From the NCBI RefSeq assembly GCF_003025615.1, contig NZ_PYMJ01000002.1:186001-250000 (forward strand): DNA of 64,000 nt. Reading direction: 5' to 3'. The notes under the pieces were generated by a model. The model did not search any database and was not told the DNA's origin. It saw only the letters and a program-made list of their open reading frames with translations. Of the stretch, positions 36,784 through 47,150 are shown piece by piece; position 1 is the first letter of the stretch, and the number at the start of each line of letters is the position of its first letter. The translations under genes and the position numbers were made by a program. This stretch comes from Photobacterium frigidiphilum (GTDB lineage Bacteria; Pseudomonadota; Gammaproteobacteria; Enterobacterales; Vibrionaceae).

Positions 36784-38151
36784 CTATAAACCATGCCCTT
36801 CATTGCCAATCGCGATTGCAGCTGTTGGTTGGAAAAGGGTGCTATACAATCGTTGAGCAAATCCATCGGTCATTCCTGAAATGTAGTCAGCAATTATACG
36901 GTGTGAATTTTCATTTTGCTCAACGGCGTGTAACCAACGATCTCGGGTGTTTTCTGGCAGTAAGCGTTCTGGATCTGATGCAAAGGCATCGAACAATTCC
37001 ATCACTAACTGCTGGCCTTTGTATTCAGATAATTGAATTTCAGGTTTTTGCACCACATAAACGCTGACGAATTGTTTTAATACATCGAGTGCGCGTTCCA
37101 TTGGTTCGGTTAAAAAAGCGTTCCATTTCAGTAATGGTTCTTCAAAACAATGAATGCCATCTTGAATCGTTGGACCAATGTGAATGGATGTAAGCAGAGC
37201 ATTAACCATTGCGCCAATTGCATCTTTGCGCTGGTAATGTGTGCCGAACAAATTTTCACTCAATTGCGTGATGCGTTCTTCTAACCAAGTGTCACCGCAT
37301 TCAGCCAGTTTACTCGCAACAGCATTTTGCCATTGTTCACGGTTTACAATCCCCATCACAATGGCATCTTCTAAATCATGTACACCATAAGCGATATCGT
37401 CTGCCAGCTCCATAATAGAGCAATCAAGCGACTTGAAGAGGGTTTTCTGGTGTTCTAGTGGTGATGATCGTTCACCGCGCATCTGTTTAAACAATGCTTT
37501 GTCGTGATCAGACAAGGCTTCAAGCACCCATTGGAATGCCTTATTATCATCACTGTAAATCCCTTTAGCTGGGTGCCAGTCTTTGGCTTTAAGGTGACGA
37601 AAATTACTGACATCGTTAGGGCGTTCTGTGGCTTGAGTCTCTTGAATATAAGCCGGATATTTAAGTAAACCCAGTAGGCTGCGTCTGGCGAGATTCATCC
37701 CGTGGTGTTCGGTGTAGGGTTCTAGCAAGGTAACAATACGAAATGTTTGAGCATTACCTTCAAAGCCGCCGTGATCGCGCATCATATAATTTAAAGCGAC
37801 CTCACCACCATGGCCAAAGGGAGGATGACCAATGTCATGAGCAAGGCAGATACTTTCCATTAAGCTATTTGAAGGCAATAAATCACGAAAGTCTGGTTGT
37901 TTGATTTTTAATTGAGCAACAATGCCGGTGCCGATCTGCGAGGCTTCTAAAGAATGCGTGAGTCGGGTGCGATAGAAATCATGATTACCCGCACCGTGTA
38001 CTTGTGTTTTTGCTTGTAGCCGTCGAAAAGCAGCTGAATGTAGAATACGGGCGCGATCTCGTTGATACACAGAGCGATGATCGTTACGGCGCATTTTTTG
38101 TTCGTTACTCTTTCGTTGTTCCCAATCGGGTGATAGAACAAAAGTAGTCAT
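36784..38151 (-). CDS. dgt: dGTPase-like deoxynucleoside triphosphate triphosphohydrolase
   Basis: An HD-domain dNTPase of the type-2 dGTPase-like family; hydrolyses dNTPs to nucleosides and triphosphate and controls dNTP pools. Some family members also restrict phages. It has 455 residues. The metal-binding motifs are visible: [14 protein letters not shown] (first His), [16 protein letters not shown] (HD) and [16 protein letters not shown] (last Asp). Its ATG overlaps the yfbR stop by one base, so the two nucleotide hydrolases are co-translated. Confidence 0.92.
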   Translation of the reverse strand: MTTFVLSPDWEQRKSNEQKMRRNDHRSVYQRDRARILHSAAFRRLQAKTQVHGAGNHDFYRTRLTHSLEASQIGTGIVAQLKIKQPDFRDLLPSNSLMESICLAHDIGHPPFGHGGEVALNYMMRDHGGFEGNAQTFRIVTLLEPYTEHHGMNLARRSLLGLLKYPAYIQETQATERPNDVSNFRHLKAKDWHPAKGIYSDDNKAFQWVLEALSDHDKALFKQMRGERSSPLEHQKTLFKSLDCSIMELADDIAYGVHDLEDAIVMGIVNREQWQNAVASKLAECGDTWLEERITQLSENLFGTHYQRKDAIGAMVNALLTSIHIGPTIQDGIHCFEEPLLKWNAFLTEPMERALDVLKQFVSVYVVQKPEIQLSEYKGQQLVMELFDAFASDPERLLPENTRDRWLHAVEQNENSHRIIADYISGMTDGFAQRLYSTLFQPTAAIAIGNEGHGL

Positions 38152-38735
38152 TAACTGATTTCATCCAGTGTTAAATTAAAACTCTCTACAAAAGTGTTAA
38201 GGAAGTATTCCATTTCAGGTGTAGAACGTGTTTGTAAGGTTTTTTCTAAGCGTTTTTTTGCTTGAGCAAATTCGTGATTGCCTGCATTGAGTTCTTCAAG
38301 GCATTTCAGGTAAGCGCATAATGAATCTGCTTGTTTCACGATCACATAGTCATCTTTATTGATGCAATGGCTATCAAGCAGTGGTGCGTAATCTTCCTGA
38401 AATTCTTCTGGTAACATCGACAACAATTTCTGTTCTGCTGCTAACTCAATTTTTTTGTATTCCTCTGCAATAGCAGGGTTGTAATACTTGATCGGGGTTG
38501 GCATATCACCAGTCAATACCTCGCTGGTATCGTGAAACATACCTAATAGTGCAATGCGCTCTGGATTGGTATTGCCATCAAATTTTTTATTTTTTATCAG
38601 GGCGAGAGCGTGAGCAACAAAAGCAACTTGAAGGCTATGTTCTGAAATGTTTTCAGTCGACACACTGCGCATTAGTGGCCAACGCTGAATTAGGTTCATG
38701 CGTGCTAGGTGTGCGAAGAAATGACTTTTTTCCAT
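38151..38735 (-). CDS. yfbR: 5'-deoxynucleotidase YfbR
   Basis: Dephosphorylates deoxynucleoside 5'-monophosphates. A 194-residue HD protein: N-terminal [15 protein letters not shown] with the selectivity-determining Arg-Trp, metal ligands in [26 protein letters not shown] and a distal Asp in [12 protein letters not shown]. The ATG at 38735 follows a TAGGAGCATCCGAT ribosome region. It overlaps the downstream dgt-like gene by one base. Confidence 0.96.
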   Translation of the reverse strand: MEKSHFFAHLARMNLIQRWPLMRSVSTENISEHSLQVAFVAHALALIKNKKFDGNTNPERIALLGMFHDTSEVLTGDMPTPIKYYNPAIAEEYKKIELAAEQKLLSMLPEEFQEDYAPLLDSHCINKDDYVIVKQADSLCAYLKCLEELNAGNHEFAQAKKRLEKTLQTRSTPEMEYFLNTFVESFNLTLDEIS

Positions 38736-38822
38736 ATCGGATGCTCCTATTTCAAAAAAGAAAGGCCGATGACATTAAATGCGTATTTATTAAAGGTAAC
38801 AGAAAATAGCTAAAAGCAGGTA

Positions 38823-38850
38823 AACAAAAGCCCCAGTAATAACTGAGGCT
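38823..38850 (-). terminator. Intrinsic terminator downstream of alaA
   Basis: On the minus strand, AGCCTCAG and CTGGGGCT pair over 8 bp (one U-G), followed by TTTGTTT. It is about 110 bases after the alaA stop. Confidence 0.65.
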
Positions 38851-38960
38851 TATCTTGGTATTAATGTTGATATCGGCGATGTTAAACGACTGGGTCGATA
38901 TTAACGGTCAACTCTTTGGCGATATCTGCCACTGACGATACCTGTTATTGACGGTAGCTA

Positions 38961-40175
38961 TTATTGACGATAATTGTGCAAGAAGCGCTCTAGTCGACCA
39001 ATTGCCATTTCTAAATCATCGATACGCGGTAAGGTTACGATACGGAAATGGTCCGGTTTTACCCAATTAAAGCCTGTTCCATGCACGATAAGCACTTTTT
39101 CTTGTTGTAAGAAATCCAGTGCCATGCGTTGATCATCAACGATGTTGAATTTTTTCTGATCTAACTTAGGAAATAGATACAGCGCCCCTTTGGGCTTCAC
39201 ACAAGAAACGCCAGGAATTTGAGTGATCAAGTCGTAGGCTTTGTCACGCTGCTCTAATAAACGCCCACCCGGTAAGATAAGCTCATTAATACTCTGATAC
39301 CCACCAAGCGCCGTTTGAATAGCATGCTGCATGGGTACGTTGGCACATAGACGCATAGACGACAGCATCTCTAACCCTTCGATATACCCCTTAGCTTCAT
39401 GCTGAGGACCAGATAGCACCATCCAACCTGCGCGGAAACCACACACGCGGTATGACTTAGAAAGGCCATTGAACGTGATACAGAAAACGTCTGGTGCAAG
39501 TGGTGCGATAGAGGTGTGTTGAGCACCTTCATATAAAATCTTGTCATAGATTTCATCTGCAAAAATGATCAGCTTATGCTTACGTGCAATCTCAACGACT
39601 TCGAGTAAGAAATCACGGCTATAAACAGCACCCGTTGGGTTATTCGGGTTGATTATTACGATGCCGCGAGTATTGGGAGTAATTTTCTTTTTAATATCAT
39701 CAAGATCTGGATACCAATCTGACTCTTCATCACAAATATAATGTACTGGGTTACCGCCAGACAAAGAAACCGCCGCGGTCCATAATGGATAGTCAGGAGA
39801 GGGAACTAAGATTTCATCATTGTTGTCTAGTAAAGCTTGCATCGCCATGACGATCAATTCAGATACACCATTACCGATATAAACATCTTCAACATCAAGA
39901 TCGAGTAAACCGCGTTTTTGGTAATGCTGAACAATGGCTTTACGTGCAGGATAAATGCCTTTTGAATCACAATACCCTTGAGATGTCGGTAAGTTACGGA
40001 TCACATCAACCAGAATCTCGTCTGGGGCATCGAAACCAAATGGGGCGGGATTACCAATATTAAGCTTTAAAATTTTATGACCTTCTTCTTCCATGCGCTT
40101 GGCATGCTTCAGAACGGGACCACGTATGTCATAGCAGACATTATTAAGCTTGGAGGACATCCCGATGTTATGCAT
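38961..40175 (-). CDS. alaA: Alanine (glutamate-pyruvate) aminotransferase
   Basis: PLP-dependent class I aminotransferase making alanine from pyruvate and glutamate. The 404-residue protein shows KLNIGNPAPFGFDAP, the NPNNPTGAVY motif, ADEIYDKILYEG, and the PLP lysine Lys240 in FNGLSKSYRVCGFRAGWM, identical in position to E. coli AlaA. The ATG at 40175 has AGGAA eight bases upstream, so I keep this start over the Met six residues later. It is a single gene ending at a minus-strand terminator. Confidence 0.95.
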   Translation of the reverse strand: MHNIGMSSKLNNVCYDIRGPVLKHAKRMEEEGHKILKLNIGNPAPFGFDAPDEILVDVIRNLPTSQGYCDSKGIYPARKAIVQHYQKRGLLDLDVEDVYIGNGVSELIVMAMQALLDNNDEILVPSPDYPLWTAAVSLSGGNPVHYICDEESDWYPDLDDIKKKITPNTRGIVIINPNNPTGAVYSRDFLLEVVEIARKHKLIIFADEIYDKILYEGAQHTSIAPLAPDVFCITFNGLSKSYRVCGFRAGWMVLSGPQHEAKGYIEGLEMLSSMRLCANVPMQHAIQTALGGYQSINELILPGGRLLEQRDKAYDLITQIPGVSCVKPKGALYLFPKLDQKKFNIVDDQRMALDFLQQEKVLIVHGTGFNWVKPDHFRIVTLPRIDDLEMAIGRLERFLHNYRQ

Positions 40176-40700
40176 TATTGTTTTCCTGCGAATTATTTTT
40201 TTATAGTGCCAAATTACACTATAAAACAGTATAAAAGGAATACCCGACAGGTAAAAATCAGGTTAAACAATATTTTGTACAATATAATTTTGTTTATAGG
40301 GGGATGATCAACTGCTTAATGCTTTGTCGTTTAGATAGAAACACCGTTTAAAGCAATAAAGTAAAAACTCCAACCTGTGTGTTTTGATGATTTACCATAT
40401 TATTTGCTGAAAAATCATCATTTTCGGTCAATATACTGTTGGAATTATCAATTACTGCAGAGCTTAATTCCCTTCGCCTTATCAAATAGCGGTTGCTCTC
40501 TATGTTTTTATTCTATTTAAGCAAAATATGACTGCAAAAAAGGCTGTCTGAGAAGGTATACATTTTGTAAGGAGATAACGCCTAATAAGCGTTCGATATT
40601 TATATTGAGTGGTTACATCAATAGTCAGCGCGTGATTAGTGGGGTAGAATACCCGTTCATTATGAGGTTATATATTTAACTATCATAAGGGTAGGATTGT
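40176..40700. other. Long intergenic region between divergent alaA and menF
   Basis: About 525 AT-rich bases holding the divergent promoters. The only small structures I noticed are a TTGTACAA palindrome near 40274-40282 and AACGC/GCGTT around 40579-40595 after an AAGGAG that has no start codon behind it. I see no gene or RNA I can support. Confidence 0.5.
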
Positions 40701-42113
40701 GTGCTCAATGATAGGCACATTTTACAATCAGCCAGGGATGACCGTTATGGTGCAATAGAGCTGAGTGAGGTTACCTTGACCGCATTACAAACTGCAGTTG
40801 ATCTTTTAATTCAGAAAATTCAACAATCTTCAGATACAACCCAACGATTAATGGTATCGCTGGATTTACCAGCCAATACTGATCTAATTGATTGGATGGA
40901 CTCCCAACCTCTATTTCCCAAATTTTATTGGCAATCTCGAGATTGCCGTGAAGAGGTTGTAGCATTAGGACAAGTCAAAACATTCACCGACCCGATGGTG
41001 GCTGAGAAAGTACTTGCTGATGATCAACGTATTTGGGGAGGGCGTTCATTCGATGGACGTACTAACCGCAACCGTCGTTGTCTTTCTTCTTTTTTCTTTT
41101 TACCTCAACTTGAAGTTATCCGTATGGATGGTAATTGGCAGCTTGCTGTTAATCTGTCTACTGATAAAGACAAGATGGTAGAAACGTTAAATAAAATTTC
41201 ATCAACGGCAACCGAAGTAGCCGAGATCGATAGTCATATTATTGGTCGTACACATTCCCCAGATTATTCGGGCTGGTCATCAATGATCGCTCAGGCATTA
41301 GAGTCTATTTCGAATAAAGTGTTTGAGAAAGTAGTACTCGCACGTCGTACAACACTGACTTTAGATACACCTGTTGCCCCCGCGCAATTATTAAAGGCGA
41401 GCCGTAAAAGTAATAACAATAGTTTTCACTTTATGATGGCGCTTGATGCTAAGCATTGCTTTGTCGGTTCAACGCCCGAGCGATTATTTCATCGCCATGA
41501 TCGTGACTTAAAAACGGAAGCCTTGGCGGGAACCATTGGACGAGGTTTCGATGCCTCAGAAGATCACCGTTTAGCAAATTGGCTAATGGCTGATAATAAA
41601 AATGGCTACGAAAACCGTTTAGTGGTTGATGATATTGTGAATCGCTTAACGCCTTGTTGTGAGTCAATGAACGTGGCGCAAACCCCAGAATTGATTCGTT
41701 TACGTAAAGTGCAACATTTAAAGCGTGGCATTGATGCTCAGCTTCATGAGCAAGTCTACAGCGCTGATTTACTTGATAACCTTCAACCTACTGCTGCTAT
41801 TGCAGGTTTACCACGAGATAAAGCATTAGCATTTATCAGTGAGCATGAACCGTTTGCGCGTGGCTGGTATAGCGGTGCTGTTGGTTTCTTAAGTCGTCAG
41901 CGCAGTGAGTTTTGTGTGGCAATTCGCAGTGCGTTAATGATGGGTGATGAAGTTCATTTGTTTGCAGGGGCTGGCATTGTTCCTGGTTCGACAGCAGACA
42001 GCGAGTGGAAAGAACTGGATCGTAAAACAGCAACGTTATGCAGTTTATTAGAATCAGATAAGCCTGATAAAAGGTCTAGTGATAGGCCTGAGCTAGAGCG
42101 AAAAATAGCATGA
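40701..42113 (+). CDS. menF: Isochorismate synthase (menaquinone pathway)
   Basis: Converts chorismate to isochorismate, the entry step of menaquinone synthesis. The 470-residue chorismate-binding enzyme has the motifs FEKVVLARRTTL, FVGSTPERLFHR, TEALAGTIGRG, PTAAIAGLPRDKA and FAGAGIVPGSTADSEW. Menaquinone-operon context favours MenF over a siderophore EntC. GTG at 40701 is behind AAGGGTAGGATT. The stop overlaps menD by four bases (ATGA). Confidence 0.95.
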   Translation: MLNDRHILQSARDDRYGAIELSEVTLTALQTAVDLLIQKIQQSSDTTQRLMVSLDLPANTDLIDWMDSQPLFPKFYWQSRDCREEVVALGQVKTFTDPMVAEKVLADDQRIWGGRSFDGRTNRNRRCLSSFFFLPQLEVIRMDGNWQLAVNLSTDKDKMVETLNKISSTATEVAEIDSHIIGRTHSPDYSGWSSMIAQALESISNKVFEKVVLARRTTLTLDTPVAPAQLLKASRKSNNNSFHFMMALDAKHCFVGSTPERLFHRHDRDLKTEALAGTIGRGFDASEDHRLANWLMADNKNGYENRLVVDDIVNRLTPCCESMNVAQTPELIRLRKVQHLKRGIDAQLHEQVYSADLLDNLQPTAAIAGLPRDKALAFISEHEPFARGWYSGAVGFLSRQRSEFCVAIRSALMMGDEVHLFAGAGIVPGSTADSEWKELDRKTATLCSLLESDKPDKRSSDRPELERKIA

Positions 42114-43840
42114 CGATAGGATCTATGACCTCTCAGGTTAATTATCGTGCAGCATTAAATACGCTTTGGGCGAGTTTAATGTTGGAGGAATTAGTTCGTT
42201 TAGGTGTGAAACATATTTGTATAGCCCCTGGTTCTCGTTCAACACCACTAACGTTAGCGGCTGTCGCGAATAATAAGCTTACTATTCATACGCATTTTGA
42301 TGAACGTGGTTTAGGTTTTCTAGCACTCGGTATTGCGAAAGCTTCACAAGAGCCTGTTGCTGTTGTCGTAACATCAGGTACGGCGGTTGCCAATTTATTG
42401 CCAGCAGTGGCAGAAGCCGGCCTTACTGGCGAAAAGTTGGTATTGTTAACGTCAGATAGACCTGTTGATTTGATTCAATGTGGTGCTAATCAGGCTATTG
42501 TTCAGCATGGGATTTTTTCACAGCATGTGACTGCTTTTCATGATATTCCTTCACCGACGTTAGATATTTCTCCTGCTTGGTTATTGTCGACCATTGATGA
42601 AGCCATGCAACTGCAACAGCGACAAGGTCGCGGGGTGCATTTCAATTGTCATTATCCTGAACCACTGTATGGGGATGATGTTGATTTTTCAGATTATCTT
42701 GCCCCAGTTTCTGAGTGGCAATATGATGAATTACCCTATGTATCACACCAGCAAGCTTTAACTCCTCAAATCGTAATAGATAAACAGCAGTGGCAATCAT
42801 TAACCCATCGTAAAGGGATTGTGATTGTGGGGCGTATTGCGCCAGAAGAGCTGGAGAAAGTCGCCTTACTAGCTGAAAAGCTGGGGTGGCCATTATTGGT
42901 CGATCCACAAGCTGGTGGCACTAGTGAGTGGGCTGGCTTTGATGTTTGGCTGCAAAATGCCGATTGTCAGTCATTTCTTCAGCAAGCTGATACGGTTATT
43001 CAATTTGGTGCGCGTATTGTTTCTAAGCGTTTATTACAGTTTCTTGCGACGAGTCCTATCGATAATTATTGGTTGATTGATCCCCGTGCGGGCCGTTTAG
43101 ATTCAACACATCGTCGTAGTTTGCGTATTCAAGCCCATATTAATGAGTGGGCTACATGCGCGTTGTCCCTTACCGAAAACAGTGAGCACGCTGGTTGGGC
43201 TATGCCTTTACAAGTCGCCTCTGAGCGGTATTTCGAGATGCTGGGCGAGTATTCAGAACAACTGACCGAGCTATCTTTAGCGGCACATCTAGGTTCATGG
43301 TTACCTGATAAAACAGAATTATTTTTGGGTAATAGCTTAATTATTCGTTTATTGGATATGGTGGGTAAATTACCTTCAACGGCGACATTTGCTAATCGTG
43401 GTGCATCAGGCATTGATGGTTTGATAGCGACCATTGCTGGCGTTAATAAAGCCAGACAAGCGCCAATGGTAGGATTGTTGGGTGATACATCACTGTTATA
43501 TGATCTTAATTCATTAGCGTTACTGCGTGATGTATCTCAACCCGTAGTGATCATTGTAACGAATAATGATGGTGGTGGTATTTTCGATTTATTGCCGGTA
43601 CCAGAGCTTCAACGCGATGAGCTCTATCGCATGCCGCATGGGCTTGAATTTAGCCACGCAGCGGCAATGTTTGGTTTAGCTTACCACTGCCCAGAATCAT
43701 TGCCTCAAGTCGAAGAACAATGTCTGTACGCACTAACCCAGCCAAAAGCCACAATCATTGAAATTAAAACCCCAGCAGGTGAGGCGGGTGAAATGATCAA
43801 AGCATTATTTGGGAAGGTAAAAAATGCGGCTTTACTCTGA
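42110..43840 (+). CDS. menD: 2-succinyl-5-enolpyruvyl-6-hydroxy-3-cyclohexene-1-carboxylate synthase
   Basis: ThDP-dependent synthase joining 2-oxoglutarate-derived succinic semialdehyde to isochorismate (SEPHCHC). The 576-residue protein shows HICIAPGSRSTPLTLAA, the ThDP-domain glutamate in HFDERGLGFLALG, VTSGTAVANLLPAV, the Mg/ThDP-binding VGLLGDTSLLYDLNSL and NNDGGGIFDLLP. It overlaps menF by four bases and menH by 17, so the set is translationally coupled. A second ATG at 42125 is an alternative start. Confidence 0.97.
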   Translation: MTIGSMTSQVNYRAALNTLWASLMLEELVRLGVKHICIAPGSRSTPLTLAAVANNKLTIHTHFDERGLGFLALGIAKASQEPVAVVVTSGTAVANLLPAVAEAGLTGEKLVLLTSDRPVDLIQCGANQAIVQHGIFSQHVTAFHDIPSPTLDISPAWLLSTIDEAMQLQQRQGRGVHFNCHYPEPLYGDDVDFSDYLAPVSEWQYDELPYVSHQQALTPQIVIDKQQWQSLTHRKGIVIVGRIAPEELEKVALLAEKLGWPLLVDPQAGGTSEWAGFDVWLQNADCQSFLQQADTVIQFGARIVSKRLLQFLATSPIDNYWLIDPRAGRLDSTHRRSLRIQAHINEWATCALSLTENSEHAGWAMPLQVASERYFEMLGEYSEQLTELSLAAHLGSWLPDKTELFLGNSLIIRLLDMVGKLPSTATFANRGASGIDGLIATIAGVNKARQAPMVGLLGDTSLLYDLNSLALLRDVSQPVVIIVTNNDGGGIFDLLPVPELQRDELYRMPHGLEFSHAAAMFGLAYHCPESLPQVEEQCLYALTQPKATIIEIKTPAGEAGEMIKALFGKVKNAALL

Positions 43841-44654
43841 AAGTTTTGGTGTATTGAGCAATGGCGTACAACCCACGTTAGTGTTTCTTCATGGTTTACT
43901 CGGGTCGGGTCAAGATTGGCGTCATGTGGTGAATACATTATCGTCAGGGCACCTTTGTATTACGATCGACTTACCTGGGCACGGTAAAAGCCAGATGGTG
44001 CAAGCCATCGACTTTGCTCACGTTAATCAGCTTATTCTTCAAACCTTGTTACATCGTAATATTGAACAGTACGTGTTGATTGGCTACTCAATGGGTGCAC
44101 GATTAGCGATGTACCATGCGGCATCCACACATTCTACCGTCTTCCCGCATTCAGGCGAAAAGCCAGCGTGCAAAAAAACACCACAATTAGAGGGTGTTGT
44201 TATAGAAGGTGGGCATTTCGGACTGCCACAAATAGAATGTGCGACAAGGTTTTTAAATGATCAAAAGTGGGCGCAGCGTTTTACAGATGAGCCACTTAGC
44301 CTCGTTTTACCAGACTGGTATCAACAAGCAGTATTTTCGTCACTGAATCATGACCAAAGACAAAGCTTAGTACTGAAACGCAGTGGTAATCTTGGTTCTG
44401 GTGTTGCACGTATGCTGCTGGCTACATCATTAGCGAAGCAACCACAATTACTACAAATAATGGAAGCATTAGTTTTGCCGACCATTTATGTGTGTGGCGA
44501 GCGAGATAAAAAATTTAAACGTCTGGTCGAAGACACCCAGTTACAGTATCAGGTGATCGCATCGGCGGGGCATAATGTGCATGTTGAGCAACCTTATGCA
44601 TTCAGCATGGCAATCAATAATTTTGTAAAACAGATTGGAATTAATCATGGCTAA
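43824..44654 (+). CDS. menH: 2-succinyl-6-hydroxy-2,4-cyclohexadiene-1-carboxylate synthase
   Basis: Alpha/beta-hydrolase-fold lyase that removes pyruvate from SEPHCHC to give SHCHC. The 276-residue protein has [20 protein letters not shown], the nucleophile Ser89 in [20 protein letters not shown], and the catalytic His in [10 protein letters not shown]. It is longer than the ~252-residue E. coli enzyme. The extra residues (about 102-118) are encoded by a REP-like stretch at 44136-44172 that stays in frame. It overlaps menD at its start and menC by eight bases at its end. Confidence 0.93.
   Translation: MRLYSESFGVLSNGVQPTLVFLHGLLGSGQDWRHVVNTLSSGHLCITIDLPGHGKSQMVQAIDFAHVNQLILQTLLHRNIEQYVLIGYSMGARLAMYHAASTHSTVFPHSGEKPACKKTPQLEGVVIEGGHFGLPQIECATRFLNDQKWAQRFTDEPLSLVLPDWYQQAVFSSLNHDQRQSLVLKRSGNLGSGVARMLLATSLAKQPQLLQIMEALVLPTIYVCGERDKKFKRLVEDTQLQYQVIASAGHNVHVEQPYAFSMAINNFVKQIGINHG
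44136..44172. repeat. Degenerate REP-like palindrome inserted in menH
   Basis: ACCGTCTTCCCGCATTCAGG and the following GCGAAAAGCCAGCGTGC resemble widespread bacterial REP elements of the form CCGTCATTCCCGC...GCGGGAATCCAGCG. It coincides with residues absent from other MenH proteins. Confidence 0.55.
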
Positions 44655-45654
44655 AACTGTAGTTCTGACAGAAGAATATATTCGTAGCGCGAAATTATAT
44701 CAATACCAACTGCCTATGGATTCAGGTGTTATTCTTCGCACTCAACGCCTAGCAACACGTGAAGGTTGGATCGTTGAATTACGTGATGGTGATAAAGTCG
44801 GTTTCGGTGAGATTGCACCTTTACCTGAGTTTAGTCATGAAACTGTCGAGCAAGCAGGTGAGCAAGCAAAACAGTTACTTGAAAGCTGGATTCAAGGTGA
44901 AACCATTGACTTATCACAAGCGCTGCCATCGGTTGCGTTTGGTTTGAGCATGGCAATGTTAGAGCAGGCTTCAGAGTTACCAATGAAAGGTAATTATTTA
45001 GTCGCGCCATTATGTTCTGGCGATCCTGATGATTTGATCGTTCGCTTGAACGAAATGCCAGGTGAGAAAGTCGCAAAAATTAAAGTCGGTATGTATGAAG
45101 CGGTGCGTGATGGCATCGTGGCAAATATGTTTATTGAAGCGATTCCTGATGTACGTTTGCGTTTAGATGCAAACCGTAAGTGGACGCCTATTAAAGCCCA
45201 GCAATTTGCGAAGTATGTGAAGCCTGAACACCGTGCTGGTATTGCGTTCTTAGAAGAGCCCTGCAAGACACCAGAAGACAGCTTAGCGTTTTCTCTAGAG
45301 ACAGGGATCAAGATCGCATGGGATGAAACCGTGCGTGATGAAGGCTTTGAAGTTAAAGCTGAACCTGGCGTGGTTGCAATTATCATCAAACCAACGTTAG
45401 TGGGTTCTGTGCAGCGTTGTATGGACTTAGTTAAGCAAGCGCATGCGATAGGGCTTATGGCTGTTATTAGCTCTAGTATGGAGTCTAGCCTTGGCTTAAA
45501 CCAGCTAGCGCGCTTTGCTGAATGGCAAACACCAGGTGTTATTCCTGGTTTAGATACAATGCAATTATTTAAGGCGCAACTTGAAACGCCGTGGCCTGAT
45601 TGTGATTTACCGAAAACTGCATTGTCTGATTTAGAGGTGGTATGGCAGAAGTAA
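44647..45654 (+). CDS. menC: o-Succinylbenzoate synthase
   Basis: Enolase-superfamily enzyme that dehydrates SHCHC to o-succinylbenzoate. From ATG 44647 (GGAA seven bases upstream) it has 335 residues; an in-frame TTG at 44635 is less likely. Active-site residues are visible: Lys in AKIKVGMYE, Asp in LRLDANRKW, Glu in [11 protein letters not shown], Asp in IAWDETVRD and Lys in [10 protein letters not shown]. It overlaps menH by eight bases and menE by 13. In E. coli and V. cholerae, as I remember, menB lies between menH and menC; here nothing does. Confidence 0.95.
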   Translation: MAKTVVLTEEYIRSAKLYQYQLPMDSGVILRTQRLATREGWIVELRDGDKVGFGEIAPLPEFSHETVEQAGEQAKQLLESWIQGETIDLSQALPSVAFGLSMAMLEQASELPMKGNYLVAPLCSGDPDDLIVRLNEMPGEKVAKIKVGMYEAVRDGIVANMFIEAIPDVRLRLDANRKWTPIKAQQFAKYVKPEHRAGIAFLEEPCKTPEDSLAFSLETGIKIAWDETVRDEGFEVKAEPGVVAIIIKPTLVGSVQRCMDLVKQAHAIGLMAVISSSMESSLGLNQLARFAEWQTPGVIPGLDTMQLFKAQLETPWPDCDLPKTALSDLEVVWQK

Positions 45655-47078
45655 CTCAATACTTCGCCACATGGCCTTGGCAACATTGGGCAGAGGAGCG
45701 ACCGTCAGCGGTCGCTCTTTCTTTTGGTGCACAATGTGTCGACGGTGAATGTATTGGCGAGCAACGATTCAGCTGGGCGGAAATGAGCCATCGCGTTGAT
45801 GAGTATGCACAAGGTTTAATTGAACAAGGCGTCAAACGCGATCAAATGATTGCGATTGTTGCACCTAATTCGATTCAGGTTATATGGCTTATTTTAGCTA
45901 CGCTACGCATTGGTGCCCGTTATGTTGGGTTAAATCCGAAAAATACAGAAATCGAGCTAAATGAACAACTAGCTCGATTAAAAAATGATTATATTTGGTA
46001 CCCAGCACGTACTGTTCATCAATTCACAACCGGTCAACGCCTGCATTTATTGCAGCCAGAACAACCTCGTATTGTGCCTGTTACTTGGCAGCAAACACGA
46101 GCTGTAACCCTAACGTTAACATCGGGCTCAACTGGCGTACCTAAAGCGGCTGTTCATACTGCAGAGAATCATCTTGCCAGTGCTGAAGGGTTACTTGAAG
46201 TGATGGATTTTGGCAGCGATGACAGTTGGTTGTTATCTTTACCCTTGTTTCATATTTCAGGGCTCGCCATTCTTTGGCGCTGGTTATACCGAGGTGCCAA
46301 GCTGGTGGTTACAGAGCCTGCCTGTTTTGAGCATTCACTGACTATGGTGACGCATGCTTCTCTCGTGCCGACGCAGCTTCAGCGTTTATTAGCCTCTAAG
46401 CAGGATGAGGGCAGTGGCACTTTAGCCTTAAAACAAGTGTTATTGGGTGGCGCGGCTATTCCAGTTAGCTTAACAGATGCAGCTGAACGTGTTGGTATTA
46501 GCTGTTGGTGTGGTTACGGCATGACAGAGATGGGTTCGACCGTTACAGCAAAAAAAGCCGATGCGAGTGGGGGGGTAGGCACGGTTTTAGGCAACCGTCA
46601 CTTTATGATTAAAGACGGTGAAGTGTATGTTCAAGGTGCTAGCTTATGTCTGGGCTATTATCGTAATAAAATGATATTTCCAGCCTGTGACGGAGAATGG
46701 TTTGCCACCCGTGATTTAGGCGAATGGCGAGGCAATGAACTGCACATTTTAGGGCGTGCTGATAACATGTTTATTTCTGGTGGCGAGAATATTCAACCAG
46801 AAGACGTCGAAAAAATATTAATGACCCATGTTAGTGTTAGGCAAACCTTTGTATTGCCAGTGGATGATGCAGAATTTGGGCAACGACCAATCGCAATCGT
46901 AGATACCGACTCGGTATTATCGAATGATGTTATTGCATCACTAGAAAACCACATGACGGACAACATCGTGAGTTTTAAGCGACCGATTCGTTACCTAGCA
47001 TTGCCAAAGGAACTAGCAACATCGGGTATTAAAGTGTCGCGTAAGCAGTTAAGTGAGTGGTTAGCGCAGCAGCTTTAA
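45642..47078 (+). CDS. menE: o-Succinylbenzoate-CoA ligase
   Basis: Adenylate-forming ligase that activates o-succinylbenzoate with ATP and CoA. It has 478 residues with the AMP-binding motif [27 protein letters not shown], the hinge region [21 protein letters not shown] and a C-terminal catalytic Lys in [10 protein letters not shown]. It is the last gene of the overlapping menF-D-H-C-E set and is followed by a strong bidirectional terminator. Confidence 0.95.
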   Translation: MAEVTQYFATWPWQHWAEERPSAVALSFGAQCVDGECIGEQRFSWAEMSHRVDEYAQGLIEQGVKRDQMIAIVAPNSIQVIWLILATLRIGARYVGLNPKNTEIELNEQLARLKNDYIWYPARTVHQFTTGQRLHLLQPEQPRIVPVTWQQTRAVTLTLTSGSTGVPKAAVHTAENHLASAEGLLEVMDFGSDDSWLLSLPLFHISGLAILWRWLYRGAKLVVTEPACFEHSLTMVTHASLVPTQLQRLLASKQDEGSGTLALKQVLLGGAAIPVSLTDAAERVGISCWCGYGMTEMGSTVTAKKADASGGVGTVLGNRHFMIKDGEVYVQGASLCLGYYRNKMIFPACDGEWFATRDLGEWRGNELHILGRADNMFISGGENIQPEDVEKILMTHVSVRQTFVLPVDDAEFGQRPIAIVDTDSVLSNDVIASLENHMTDNIVSFKRPIRYLALPKELATSGIKVSRKQLSEWLAQQL

Positions 47079-47098
47079 ATGATGTGATATAAAAAACA

Positions 47099-47135
47099 GG
47101 GCGATGATCAGTGTTATTGATCATCGCCCTTTTTT
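47099..47135. terminator. Bidirectional terminator between menE and the MFS-PlsC gene
   Basis: Perfect 12-bp arms GGGCGATGATCA and TGATCATCGCCC with a 7-base loop, T run on the plus side and A run on the other. Confidence 0.92.
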
Positions 47136-47150
47136 GTATTATTTCGCCAC

